Source of the DNA: Macrolepiota albuminosa
Lineage: Eukaryota; Basidiomycota; Agaricomycetes; Agaricales; Agaricaceae
Assembly: GCA_027475525.1 (NCBI GenBank)
Contig: JAMWFC010000077.1
Location: 992,001 to 1,056,000, forward strand
Reading direction: 5' to 3'
DNA: 64,000 nucleotides
In this document: in pieces, positions 20,801 to 30,345 of the stretch
Layout: each line of letters starts with the position of its first letter
Position numbering within the stretch: the stretch's first letter is position 1
Notes under the pieces: model-generated
Database searches by the model: none
Told to the model about the DNA's origin: nothing
Seen by the model: the letters and a program-made list of their open reading frames with translations, nothing else
Program-made: the position numbers and the translations under genes

Positions 20801-23800
20801 TACATCTCGAGAGAGTTTCTAGACTACTGCAGAAAGTCTGGAATACGACTTGAATTTACAAACGTGGCCACACCGCAACAAAACGGAGTTGCGGAACGTC
20901 TGAATAGGACGATTAAAGAATCTATCATAGCAATGTTAGCAGAGGCAGGTTTACCAGAAAGTTTCTGGGCACACGCGCTCGGTGCATATCGTCATGTCCA
21001 TAATCGGTCCCCGACATCAGCATTGCCAGGTAATATGACTCCTTTTGAAGCCTATAAAGGACGGAAACCACGAATTGGCCATCTCAGGGTCTTCGGCTGT
21101 GCGGCGTATGTGTTGGTTGGACGAGACAAGAGACGTGGTCTAAAGGGTCACACGCTCCCTGGAATTTTTATTGGTTATCCAAGCAACCATGTTGGATGGA
21201 AGGTATACGTGCCACGTACAAGAAAAATAGTAGTGTCTCGAGATGTCATATTCGACGAAACCTGCTTCCCAGGCCTCTCACTCTCTGATATGCCACCATT
21301 ACCACCATCTACTGCATTTGATGATCTGCCAGCCTACGAGCCTTACGATTCTTTTGATCCCATCACACCGACAGCGAGCACGAATGTTGATATAACCTAC
21401 CCAGATGAACCTCTCACGCCTATAGATGAAGACGATTCAGATTCAGTGGGAGTACCTGCAGAAAGGGTGGGAGCTAATCAACCTTCGGAACCTGTACCGG
21501 TGGGAGATAATCAACCTTCGGATTCCGTTCCAATTCTACGTGCACCACGTCAACCTCGCCCTCCTCCACCACCTCGAGAACCTAGCCAACGGATAAGGTT
21601 ACCCGCACGAGATCGTGATGCTGAGTATTACGATGCAGTCGAGCGTCAAGCCAATCACGAGTCACCCCTAGTTCGTGATCCGCCACCACCTCCACCACCT
21701 TCACCACAATCGGATGCTCCGATGGAAGAAGCACTATGGGATATAAATATTGGCGATGTTGATGGTTTGGGTGAGCAAGAGGTGGCACTCACCATTAATG
21801 CAAACTCCACAGAAGCTGCAATGGCTGTCGGTCGTGTATTTGTGAAATATGGAGAGGATGTGGGAGAATTTGACGCACTTCATGTTGACTCTATAACCGC
21901 ATACAAGGTTGGAGCACACGATAAAAACCCCCGGTCGTACAGAGAAGCAATGGCCAGTGATGAAGCAGCTGAGTGGCACAAGGCTATGTGTGAAGAAATG
22001 AATGCCCTCAAAAACAACGGAACTTGGCGAGCCGTTTACCTTCCCCCAGGTCGTAAGGCAATCGGATCGAGATGGGTGTTCAAGGTTAAACACCTCCCCG
22101 ATGGTGCCATCGAACGTTTCAAAGCACGCGTTGTCGCTCAAGGGTTTAGTCAGCGGCCCGGAGTAGACTTTGATGAAACATTTGCTCCCACAGCGCGATG
22201 GGCTGCAGTGAGGACGATCTTAGCCTTAGCTGCCTATGAAGATATGTATCTTGAATCTGTCGACATTTCGTCAGCTTTTCTTCACGGAGTAGTGGATGCC
22301 GACCTGTATATGAAGTTTCCGGAAGGTTTTGCTGAGGAAGTGCCACCGGATGTTGAACAAAAGCCAGGAGAAGGACCACCTTGCGCAAAGCTTGAAAAAG
22401 GAATTTATGGCCTCAAACAGAGTGCAAATCTCTGGCACAAGCGCATGCATGAAGTTTTCTTAAAGATAGGTTTTTCACGAATCACGTCCGATCCATGCGT
22501 ATATGTGTACCTTCGAGGCGAAGTCAGGATTATTGTTCCGATTCACGTAGACGATATGACATTCGCATCAAAGTCGCGTTCCGCCATCCTCAAAACAATC
22601 GCAGAGTTGCGTAAATTTTTCAAATTACGACATCTCGGGCCTACTACTGCACTACTTGGTGTAGTCGTCACTCGTGATCGACCTAACCGCAAGCTCTGGA
22701 TTGACCAACGTGCTTACGCCATCGACGTTCTATCCCGTTTCAATATGCTCGATTCCAAAGCTGTCCAAACACCCCTCGATTCTAGCGTGCGCCTTTCAAA
22801 AGCCGATGCACCCTCCACTCAGGAAGAAATCGAAGAAATGCGTACTGTTCCTTACATCCAGGCTACTGGAGCTTTACTCTATTTAGCTATGTGCACACGA
22901 CCCGATATTGCGTTCGCAGTCGGAGTGTTATGTCGTTTCAATTCTTGCGCTGGACCCAAGCACTGGAAGGCCGTCAAACATCTCATGAGGTATATCAGGG
23001 GTACGCTAGATTACAAGATCGAATACTCGGCAAACCCTGCATTCCCACTTTTCGCTGCTTACACCGATTCAGACCACGGCGGCAACCCTGATAACGGCCG
23101 TTCGACCTCCGGCTCTATTCTCTTGGTAGCCGGTGGAGCCGTGAGTTGGATGTCGAAACTGCAGACCCTTGTCGCACTCTCCAGTACAGAAGCCGAATTC
23201 GTTGCTGCTAGTGAAACTGGTCGCGAGCTTTGTTGGCTTAGAAACTTCCTTGCCGACATCGGCATACCACAATCCGCTGCCCTCGTTCTCAATATTGATA
23301 ATCAGTCTGCCATTAGAGTCTCTAAACAGCCAGAACATATGGGCCGTCTCAAACATCTAGACCGCCATTGGTTTTGGCTGCGACAGGCCGTTGACGACGG
23401 AAAAATACGACCAGTCTACATCCCCACTGAAGACATGGCCGCAGACTTGCTCACTAAACCACTCCCACGTGTTTTGGTCGACAAACTTCGTCGTATTATG
23501 GGTCTTGTTGGGGAATTCTCGAGAACTGATCTTCAGTGACTTTGTGGGCACTCCGTCAGGTGGGAGTGTTGAGAGTATATGCGTCAGTGCCCCCACAGTA
23601 TTAACCACGTGACTTAGCCCGATTATTTCATCCTGGATGTTCTTACGTTTTCTTTACTCTTAAACGTGAACATCCAGGTACGTAGTATAATCATTTTTAT
23701 CGTAGTATAATCATTCTAATAAACTTACTCTTAAACGTGAACATCCAGAGCTCAAAGTATCTCTTCCGTGTATTCAGTCTGTGAACCTCTGCAATACAAG

Positions 23801-24442
23801 TGCAACATTTTCAGCAGAGTCATGCAGCTCCACATTGGAGCACAAACCTGTACGTATTGGTATATCGCTTCGTATATTTCTCCTACACGCCTGAAGGGAA
23901 CTCTATGAAAGTGATCTAGGTAGGGCATGACCATGAGTAGCTTTGTGTCGTCATTAGGATAAGGCATAACATCAAGTATCGGGACAGTGCGGTTGCGTTT
24001 ATCAGATCGCAATTCAGGAGAGTTGAGAAATTTTGCAATGGGATATTCACTGGTCGAGGATTCAACAACTTTGATTACGACTTTAGTTCCGTCCAACCGC
24101 GACGCGTCAATGGTTTTGGAATTCTATTGCGTCTGGGTGAGATAATGCTGTCCGAGTGTTATGAATAGAGTAAATTACTCGGAGACAGACCGCATCTTCG
24201 TGTTTGAAAATGTTCGCTCTAGGCTTGGATAATTTCAACCATGAAGGAATCCAACCAGGTTGATAACGAGGTCGTAGTTGATATCCACGCTGAAGGAGCA
24301 TAGGCTGAAGATCCACCCAGAATGCTTCATGTTTAGCCAGTTCTCCAAAATAGCTAGAGCGAGATATGGGTAATTTCGAGACGGCATATTGATACGCCTT
24401 TTCTGGATCGACCACTTTTGCTGTCCGTGGGAAGAGCTTCAT
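17868..24442 (-). CDS. Kinase-like protein, copy 1 (389 aa, copia element in intron 2)
   Basis: Spliced minus-strand model with exons 24442-24179, 24123-23848, 18599-18562, 18514-18193 and 18137-17868; all junctions are GT-AG and the frame is open throughout. Kinase features: the ATP-binding Lys in DGTKVVIKVV (K106), the catalytic loop HRDPCWFN (192-199), a DFG-like IDFDIS (244-246, Asp in place of Gly), TAPE (271-274), VDVYQLG, and DPRDRPSLSEV with the late-lobe Arg. No glycine-rich loop is obvious. HRD and DFD are ~50 residues apart, longer than usual. The first ~88 residues (LRPRYQPGWIPSW) are typical of an expanded Agaricomycete kinase-like family; the substrate is unknown. A 5.2-kb intron 2 (18600-23847) holds the young copia element; without it the intron would be 48 bases. 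The paralogue at 26769-28129 has the same exon lengths except at the ends. Whether the long intron is spliced out is unknown. Confidence 0.8.
18608..18612 (+). repeat. Left TSD of the young copia element
   Basis: TTTTC, repeated at 23808-23812. Five bases is the normal copia integrase footprint. Confidence 0.95.
18613..18853 (+). repeat. 5' LTR of the young copia element
   Basis: Begins TGTTGAGAG and ends GTGCAACA, 241 bases. It contains an internal direct repeat (ACTCTTAAACGTGAACATCC at a spacing of 71 bases) and two GTATAATCAT words, probably promoter elements. No difference from the 3' LTR was seen. Confidence 0.95.
18854..18866 (+). promoter_or_regulatory. Primer-binding site
   Basis: GGTTATGGGCCCC follows the LTR directly. 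Its complement contains CCCATAACC, which matches the anticodon stem-loop of an initiator methionine tRNA (anticodon CAU). That is the arrangement in Drosophila copia, where a 5' half-tRNA is the primer. The element at 46766 has a related site. Confidence 0.6.
18980..23539 (+). CDS. Copia gag-pol polyprotein (1519 aa, intact)
   Basis: One open frame without frameshift between gag and pol. In order: UBN2-type gag (1-230); zinc knuckle CYLCDGTHKVQEC at 239-251 (C-x2-C-x3-H-x4-C, one residue shorter than the usual x4); aspartic protease NTDSGATSH (D325); GAG-pre-integrase with H/C pairs ending CKPCLEGKQH (about 515); integrase core with FSDVHG (D539), HHDKGGEY (D603) and NGVAERLN (E639), i.e. DD35E; a Pro-rich linker (about 855-905); reverse transcriptase from about 1015 with VDISSAFLHG (D1095), GIYGLKQSANLW and HVDDM (D1191-D1192); and RNase H with AYTDSDHGG (D1363), SSTEAEFVAA and ADLLTKPLP. 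All catalytic residues are present, so it is likely capable of transposition. Confidence 0.97.
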   Translation: MDEITINSRSPMSKLGTIKYTEWEKSMYGRLMSVGGARIVTGGESPPLLEPNNPTSYAAWSSYHLRSDRAAGEIYQWLDEGNKIHVDAIRDKPKEMWDKLKTIHSKSAPNARFNSLSDLFSIRKRDDESLTDLCTRIEGAMQRIRMLRPLPIVGPDGVTTQTYTIETLDDELSIMAMLRALPREEYGSFISSVLMLNRLTKEAVLEAFRTEETQRRGAEEEATATAAAVAAAAARTITCYLCDGTHKVQECPNLQTARTQIKKDNNSSKSKKSRSRKGKQEAKEAKTEPAKVEAGCDGPAVKAEAAVCRSALLTMSSPDVRWNTDSGATSHMTPHREWFIPESFISWRVPIHVANGTVIHSEGRGSIRFRPRDRDQDNKPLNDVVIFNVLFVPELANNLLSITTLAVHRGFTITFNSRKVQFNIDNETVMMATIDQSLTSYLDGDTMVPALPGINGTAHAAFVTSTHIDKHLLHRRMCHLGSDRLDTLIKHNLSEDLITVSGNSMPNICKPCLEGKQHRASFPHTADRATEVLGRVFSDVHGPMQRGAHETNRRWWATFVDDCTRWMEAYDMFRKSDTFEAFKLFKAQIERQSGKTLKCLHHDKGGEYISREFLDYCRKSGIRLEFTNVATPQQNGVAERLNRTIKESIIAMLAEAGLPESFWAHALGAYRHVHNRSPTSALPGNMTPFEAYKGRKPRIGHLRVFGCAAYVLVGRDKRRGLKGHTLPGIFIGYPSNHVGWKVYVPRTRKIVVSRDVIFDETCFPGLSLSDMPPLPPSTAFDDLPAYEPYDSFDPITPTASTNVDITYPDEPLTPIDEDDSDSVGVPAERVGANQPSEPVPVGDNQPSDSVPILRAPRQPRPPPPPREPSQRIRLPARDRDAEYYDAVERQANHESPLVRDPPPPPPPSPQSDAPMEEALWDINIGDVDGLGEQEVALTINANSTEAAMAVGRVFVKYGEDVGEFDALHVDSITAYKVGAHDKNPRSYREAMASDEAAEWHKAMCEEMNALKNNGTWRAVYLPPGRKAIGSRWVFKVKHLPDGAIERFKARVVAQGFSQRPGVDFDETFAPTARWAAVRTILALAAYEDMYLESVDISSAFLHGVVDADLYMKFPEGFAEEVPPDVEQKPGEGPPCAKLEKGIYGLKQSANLWHKRMHEVFLKIGFSRITSDPCVYVYLRGEVRIIVPIHVDDMTFASKSRSAILKTIAELRKFFKLRHLGPTTALLGVVVTRDRPNRKLWIDQRAYAIDVLSRFNMLDSKAVQTPLDSSVRLSKADAPSTQEEIEEMRTVPYIQATGALLYLAMCTRPDIAFAVGVLCRFNSCAGPKHWKAVKHLMRYIRGTLDYKIEYSANPAFPLFAAYTDSDHGGNPDNGRSTSGSILLVAGGAVSWMSKLQTLVALSSTEAEFVAASETGRELCWLRNFLADIGIPQSAALVLNIDNQSAIRVSKQPEHMGRLKHLDRHWFWLRQAVDDGKIRPVYIPTEDMAADLLTKPLPRVLVDKLRRIMGLVGEFSRTDLQ
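23555..23566 (+). promoter_or_regulatory. Polypurine tract
   Basis: GTCAGGTGGGAG directly before the 3' LTR, 16 bases after the stop codon. It primes plus-strand DNA synthesis in LTR retrotransposons. Confidence 0.75.
23567..23807 (+). repeat. 3' LTR of the young copia element
   Basis: 241 bases, identical to 18613-18853 by direct reading, followed by the right TSD TTTTC at 23808-23812. Confidence 0.95.
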
Positions 24443-25054
24443 AGCGAACTGAGATTAATAGTTGATACAACGCTTGTTAAGACATTATAATACAATTGAC
24501 GCCAAGACCCAAAAAGAACAATGAGAGGACAAACAATAATAGAAGCAGTCGACATGTACACATTCTGTGACGTAAACAAGCCGTTCAAGTTCAGTGTGTC
24601 CCAAACAAAATGGGCTAATTACGATATTGAATGTCAAGGATATTCTATCAGTCACTTGGTTATTCTGGATAGAGTGAGTTCTTTAACCTATTGATTATCC
24701 ACTAGTCAGTGGTAACACAACCTGCACGATCCGGTGAAGGCCCTGTCACCAACGCCGTCGGTTATGACCATAACGTAACGATTGTAATTTGCGTAAACAA
24801 ACCACCACTTCATCCGATGATGCCAATTGTACTTTTAAACCAATTACAGACGATGTTATGGTTGCCTTGGTAACATTGCTATGTTGCTAGGATATGGGAA
24901 GACAACGCGCGTGTTTTAACAACAATTTCGCCTGTTTCCACGAGAGTATAATGTTCTTTCTCCCTTGTAAACTATATGTACGTCAATTTGTGTCGCAGAA
25001 AACCGCAAAACCATGAAACTCAATACAAAGCCATTACAATTTTAACTTCAATTT
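24443..25054. promoter_or_regulatory. Divergent promoter region of unit 1
   Basis: About 610 bases without coding potential between the divergent starts of kinase copy 1 (24442, minus) and the acidic-protein pseudogene (25055, plus). It corresponds to 28130-28771 in unit 2. A CCAAT-like ACCAATTGT-type word and several AT-rich stretches are present; no motif is decisive. Confidence 0.45.
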
Positions 25055-26150
25055 ATGGCAGAGGCCCTGCAATCTACGTCGTTAGACGCACTTAGGATGC
25101 TTGTGGAGCTGCAGGACCTCAAGCTGGCCACTGCAAAACTAGAACGGTATGCCATCTCCTCTCCAGTGCCCTCATACTGACCCATCATAGGCCCATTATA
25201 GAGAGGAATTTTTTTTTATAAGGATGGGTACGGTCTTAGATATTTTTTGTGCGTCATTAGAAGAGATGATTTTGCAGAGCGTATTGGAAAATGCAGAAAC
25301 CTCCTACTTGAGGTCATGGTGGATTACAATATACGCACGAGAAGGTGTGATCTGTGGACATTATTTTACTGCCTACTCTCAGGTAAGAATTCATATCAGA
25401 ATCAATGCTGAAGGATTGCTAGACCAGTGAAGCGATTATTCTTGAAGAAATATAGGCCTGGTTTGTATCATCCCATTGGCAATGTGATTTCGAGCAATGT
25501 AACTATCTTTCTGACTGTTAATCTCTACGGGATTGTCTGCGTGCTGAGATAACAAGAGAAGACCTAACAAGAAGCGACCTTTAGTGAGAGAACATGCCTA
25601 TTCAATATACAGCCGGCAAGATCATTACTGATCAATTCAAAGGCGCCTCCAAAATCTACCGTTTTACCACGTATGCTGCATTGTAATATATTGAACCAAA
25701 AGGCGGAAGGTGGTACGTCAAGCTAGTCGCTCTCCACCTAGGCGCCCCGCCCGTCTTCAGATTGTGGGATGCAAACTTGATTTCTTTCCCGACGCGACAA
25801 ACCAATGTTTTAACTTATCCATATTCGTTATTGAATCAATGTCTCAATACTCATCATTAACCAGACCTCTATTATCCGATGGGCTGGAGACGGGTCATTC
25901 CACGGAGGCCGTTGCACCAAGCTCTCCGCGTTCAGTCTCAGACATTTTTTTTCACGATGACTATGTCTTGAAGCTCGCCGACTTACCACCGGAAATCCTG
26001 TCTTGAGCAGTCACCCGACACGAAGGGGGGATAGCCCGAGTCTATATAGCGATGACATCTACTCTGACGAGTACTAAGGCAAACATAGGGATGACGGATG
26101 GTCAACGCCATTGGTTCCGTATCGCAAATTATATTCCATACCGGTGATCT
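25055..26150 (+). pseudogene. Acidic protein of unknown function, copy 1 (broken)
   Basis: Degenerate paralogue of the gene at 28772-30345. Recognisable pieces are MAEALQSTSLDALRMLVELQ with LQDLKL (25055-25146), the exon-2 block LRYFLCVIRRDDFAERIG (about 25235-25290), AEGLLDQ followed by a TGA (about 25410-25430), and the start of the last exon, HDDYVLKLADLPPEI (about 25955-26000). Breaks: no workable splice phase between exons 1 and 2, the TGA in exon 3, an extra T after EIL giving a stop at 26003-26005, and a TAA further on. Similarity ends near 26150, so the acidic C-terminus is missing. The function lost with it is unknown. Confidence 0.75.
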
Positions 26151-26768
26151 GGTCTGGCCCGAATAAAACCTGGGCAACCGCCATCACATCTTGCCCAAAT
26201 CACGTACACCCAGCGGCAATCTATTAGCCCAACTCCAATTTGGCGAAAACCCTTGTGTCGAGATTACAGGTGCCAGGACCGCCACGCAACGTAGATAATT
26301 CTGTGCTGTACATAAGGCGCGAGTAGAATAGGGAGGGATAAGAGATTTGATGTAAAGATGTTTAAAATGGAACGTTGAAGACATAATGAGGTTATCCAAG
26401 TGTTGCAAGAAGAAATGTATTTCTTGAGTCCTAGAGAGTTCTCGAGCGCCAGTTCCCCCTCCGGAGAGAGGGGGGCCGAAAACTCAAGCCAACACCGCGA
26501 GGGACTAAGTACGAGCGTGTAAGAAGTAATGTGGAATGGAGTATGTACGGAATAGGGATGGCGGCAGGGGTTCTGAAACGACGACAACGCGTGATGTAAT
26601 GTGTGTGCCTAATCTATTGGTGTTGCGGTGTTGCGAGCAGCGTGAGACGATGAAGTCGTCAGACGCTGCCGCCCGTAGGTATATGTGAAGTGAGAAACAA
26701 TAGGAATAAAGGAGAGGAAACAAAGAGAAACACGAGAGAATACAACGCTTCGTGGACCAGAAGATTCT
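26151..26768. other. Unassigned stretch between the two units
   Basis: No convincing coding region. It is absent from the equivalent place in unit 2, where the acidic-protein gene simply continues, so it probably entered at or after the duplication and replaced the 3' end of the unit 1 partner gene. A C/G-rich core (about 26440-26490) and no recognised LTR or terminal inverted repeat. Confidence 0.4.
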
Positions 26769-28129
26769 TCACTCTTTAAGCTGGAGGTCGTCGCTCCTTA
26801 TATTGGATCCAGAACGAGGATTGCACCAGCAATATGTTATTTGGAATTTGTCTAGGGTTGAGTCCTGAGGCCTCCAGATGCGACGCTTGAACGTCCTGTC
26901 GTCCATTTGATCCAAGTATGCTAGAACCTCAGAAAGAGTCGGTCGGTCACTGGGATCGCTGTTCGTCATTGCTTTTCCGAGGGTAAGGAATGGCTCTAGT
27001 CCCTCTGGATTATATTTCTAAACAAACTAATCGTTAGCACATTTCCAGGAACTAGTAATGAGCAAACCTACGCTAAGGAGTTTCAGGATGACATTTCCAA
27101 GTTGGTAGATATCAGCTTTGAATGGATTGTAGGGGCCTGGTCGTTTGAACTCTGGTACCGATTTATCCTGGCCAGCTCTTGTCATCTCCTTAAGATCAAC
27201 ATTCTTTAATTCAGGAGGATATCGACAAGATATGTCGAAATCGATGTAGTAGTATTGAACGGGTCTCACGGACCACCTTTGACGCCACTCAAAGGTGCCA
27301 TAAAATCCATTATGTGTACTGGGTTTCACATAGTGAGTTCCACGAGGAATGACTTTGGAAGCATCCATCATTAGATTGAACCAACAAGGATCTCTGTGGA
27401 CCTGCATGAGCTACAGGGAAAAAACTCAATAATTTGAGTACCTATGTGAGACATCGTGTTCATGCATGAATTCCAAACCCTGTATAAACATGAGCTGAGC
27501 CATGAAATCACGGATGGATCACGAACCTGCACGTATTGGTAAATCGCTTCGTGTACCTCGCCTACACGCCTGAAGGGAACTCTGTGAAAGTGAACTAGGT
27601 GGGGCATAACCATAAGCAGTTTTGTATCGTCACTAGGGTAAGGCATAGCGTCAAGAATTGTGACACAGTGGTTGCGTCCATCGGATCGCAATTCAGGGGA
27701 ATTGAGATATCGTGCAATGGGATACTCATCAGTCGATGAGTCGACGACCTTGATTATGACTTTGGTTCCGTCAAACCGTGTCGCGTCAATTGTTTTGGAG
27801 TCCTATCACACCGTGGTGAGACGCTGTCCAGTGACTGAGAATAAAGAAGGGAGTGATAGTACCCGGAGACTGAATGCGTCTTCATAATCATAGATTTCCG
27901 TGATTGTTTTGGTCGATTTAAGCCAAGAAGGAATCCAGCCAGGTCGATAACGAGGTCGCAACTGATATCCTCGCTGGAAGAGCATCGGCTGGATGTCGAC
28001 CCAGAACGCTTCATGTTTGGGAAGTATCCCCAGATAGCTGTCTCGAGATATCCATGGAGACTTTGAGAAAGCAGTTTTATACGCCTTCTCTAAATCGACT
28101 ACTTTTTCTGCCGACAGTGAAACTTTCAT
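26769..28129 (-). CDS. Kinase-like protein, copy 2 (383 aa)
   Basis: Spliced minus-strand model with exons 28129-27863, 27802-27527, 27479-27442, 27393-27072 and 27017-26769; introns are 47-60 bases, all GT-AG, and the frame is open to the stop. Exons 2-4 are exactly the lengths found in copy 1 (276, 38, 322). Features: DGTKVIIKVV with the ATP-binding Lys, catalytic loop HRDPCWFN spanning the exon 3/4 junction, IDFDIS in place of DFG, a VPEF motif where copy 1 has APE, ADIYQLG, and DPSDRPTLSEV. The N-terminus has LRPRYRPGWIPSW. The active-site Lys and HRD aspartate are kept but the DFG glycine is Asp, so activity is uncertain. It is divergent from the acidic-protein gene across a 640-base shared upstream region. 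Confidence 0.85.
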
Positions 28130-28771
28130 AGTAAAGCGGAAGAATCAGCAGCTTCCTAAGGCGTTTGTAAAAGACCTCGACATCACATTATGTATTTGTG
28201 AATTTTGATCAATGATGTTTGGCGACCTATTGACTCCGAGGACAAGAACAAGACTTCACAGAACAAGGGGGGGTTCATGCATTTACGTACAATAGTAATG
28301 TCGCTGTGACAACCAATTGTCTTTTTGTTCAACAAAATTGCGGAATACTAAATTACGGAATTACGGAATTGAAGATTAAGATATTAGAGTTAAATCTGGG
28401 TTCACGCGCACAGTGAATCCCTGTTCAGAAACTGCAAGGTTTATAGGCGCGCATACCATTTAGTAGAACGATATACGCATCGTCTCTATTCCCTTGTTTT
28501 TTCTTTCTTTCAGCTGATGTTCTGTCTTACATAGTGTGGCGAGCAAAATCAATGGTGATTGCGTAATGTGTAAGGACTCATTCGGTAATTGCCGATTCAC
28601 ACATCTATTATCCTTTGAAGTACAAATGACTCCTTGTCGATGGTCAATTATGATTGCCTTAGGGAATTCTTTTTGTCCGGACTAGAGGAATAATGTAACT
28701 TCTGTTTTACAATAACGCCATTCATCGGTACCGGATCACCATGGTTTTCAGCAGGTCCTCAAGGGATCTCC
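28130..28771. promoter_or_regulatory. Divergent promoter region of unit 2
   Basis: Shared upstream region of kinase copy 2 (minus) and the acidic-protein gene (plus). No coding potential. Short direct repeat ATTACGGA near 28350-28370, and a pyrimidine-rich stretch at about 28490-28515, common upstream of fungal starts. An alternative ATG for the downstream gene lies at 28742 but is followed by a possible 3' splice site. Confidence 0.45.
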
Positions 28772-30345
28772 ATGAACGTATATAGTCTCTTCTTGATCCA
28801 TTTGCAAGAAAAGCAGAAACTTATGAGACTCAGGACATTTCTAGACCGGAGACATTACAAGTCTCAACTTCAGCTTATTGTTGAAGCCCACAGAATCCAC
28901 GTTATTAGACGCAATAATGACGCTGAAGAGTTACAGGACCTGAAGCTTGTTACTGCACGAGAGCTAGAATCGTACGTCAATACTTCCTCCGACGTATTCT
29001 TGCTCACTTTTTTGCAGGTGGATGAAGGAGATGAACTCTCTGCATGACAATTTACAGGGGCTTAGGTATTATTTGCGCGTTATTCGACGAGACGATTTTG
29101 CCGACCGTATCGAAGATTGCAAGACCATCTTTCTCGAAATAGTAGACGATTACCATGTACGTATAAGGACCTGCGACTAAATGGACGCGCGATTCAACTT
29201 CATGCTGGTTATTAATGACTACGCTCATAGGCAAAAAGTCAAGCCAGAATTGCCACTGAAGGATTGGTTGACACCAATCAAGATATTATTTCTGACGAGA
29301 GATTGGCTTTGGTATGTATATTGGTCACTTGAAAATATTCATCATCGAATCATCTGACTGTCAACTTTTCCAGGATCGTCTACGTGTTGGGACGACAAGT
29401 AATGACCTCCGAACAGTGAGATAACATGCATGTTCAAACGTACAAACGGCGTAACTAATTGTTCTCAAGGCATCCACAGGACCAACTGCTGCATTGGAAC
29501 CTGGAATAATGCGTCGAATGTATGGTCTACGAAGTGGAAAGACAGAACATCTTCAACCTCAAACTGAGCACCCTCAACCTTCAGCTTTATTTAGATTGTA
29601 AGATTATATTCGGGATTTCTCGCAAATGCCAGATTAACGTTCTAACGATCCTCGTTCAGGGATTCCATAGAGCATCTCCGGCCATTGTTAGAATCAATGC
29701 AGTAAGGTTGAACATCGGCCTTGTTAATTCATGTCTGAATTCCCATCAAACAGATCCCTATTATGTGATAAGGAGCTGGAAACGAATGGTTGCACCCAAG
29801 CTGTTGCGTCAAGCTCTCAACCGGATTCAACCTCAAACAATTATCAACACGACGACTATGTCTTGAAGCTTGCTGACTCACTACCGGAAATCCCGTCTGA
29901 GCAGTCACCCGACACGAGGACGGATAGCCCGAGCCTGTATAGCGACGACATCAACTCTGACGAGTACGAAGACCAACATAGCGGTGACGAATGGCCAACG
30001 CTAGCAATCCCATATCGCAAGATATATACCATACCCGAGGAGGACCGGGACTATGATACGGAAGAGGACCTTCCCGAGATATACGTACCCAACCCCTTTA
30101 AAGAAGTGCATTCTCCCCGTACAGGGTACTACGAGGATGAGTTCGATGATGTTAATGCAATTAACGAGCATTCCTCAAGCAGATTGGAAGAAGGCGGCAG
30201 CGATGCGGGAGAGAACAATCCTGAGCAGGAATTTGATGATGATTCTGCAGAAATTTTGAGGAGAATTCTTCAAGTGCTTCAGGAACATTCGATAGACCCT
30301 ATAGAAGGCCTCAACACTTTAGTCCCTCAAAACTGCACCAACTGA
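28772..30345 (+). CDS. Acidic protein of unknown function, copy 2 (407 aa, 7 exons)
   Basis: I do not recognise this family. Spliced model: 28772-28971, 29018-29156, 29231-29311, 29374-29415, 29470-29597, 29660-29701 and 29754-30345. All introns are GT-AG and of 46-74 bases, every phase fits, and the total is 1,224 bases. Residues 1-115 are helical and basic (LMRLRTFLDRRHYKSQLQ and LRYYLRVIRRDDFADRI). Residues 116-210 are polar with a TEHLQPQTEHPQPS stretch. Residues 211-407 are strongly acidic and serine-rich (YSDDINSDEYEDQHSGDEW, PEEDRDYDTEEDLPEIY) and end in a helix (EILRRILQVLQEHSID). There is no signal peptide or membrane segment, so it is probably nuclear or cytosolic. A start exon further upstream is possible: compared with copy 1, exon 1 carries a +1/-1 pair of small indels, and the start codon used in copy 1 is TTG here. 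Confidence 0.65.

Larger units (their letters stand above)
18613..23807 (+). mobile_element. Complete young Ty1/copia retrotransposon
   Basis: 5,195 bases bounded by two 241-base LTRs that I read as identical base for base, and by a 5-base TSD. It contains a primer-binding site, one uninterrupted 1519-residue gag-pol frame and a polypurine tract. Identical LTRs mean insertion is very recent. It lies antisense to the host kinase-like gene, within intron 2, eight bases plus the TSD from the 3' splice site. Confidence 0.95.

Noticed and set aside
21582..22388. Minus-strand frames of 68-135 codons inside the copia polyprotein
   Set aside because: Overlap an intact, fully motif-supported gag-pol frame; no domains of their own.
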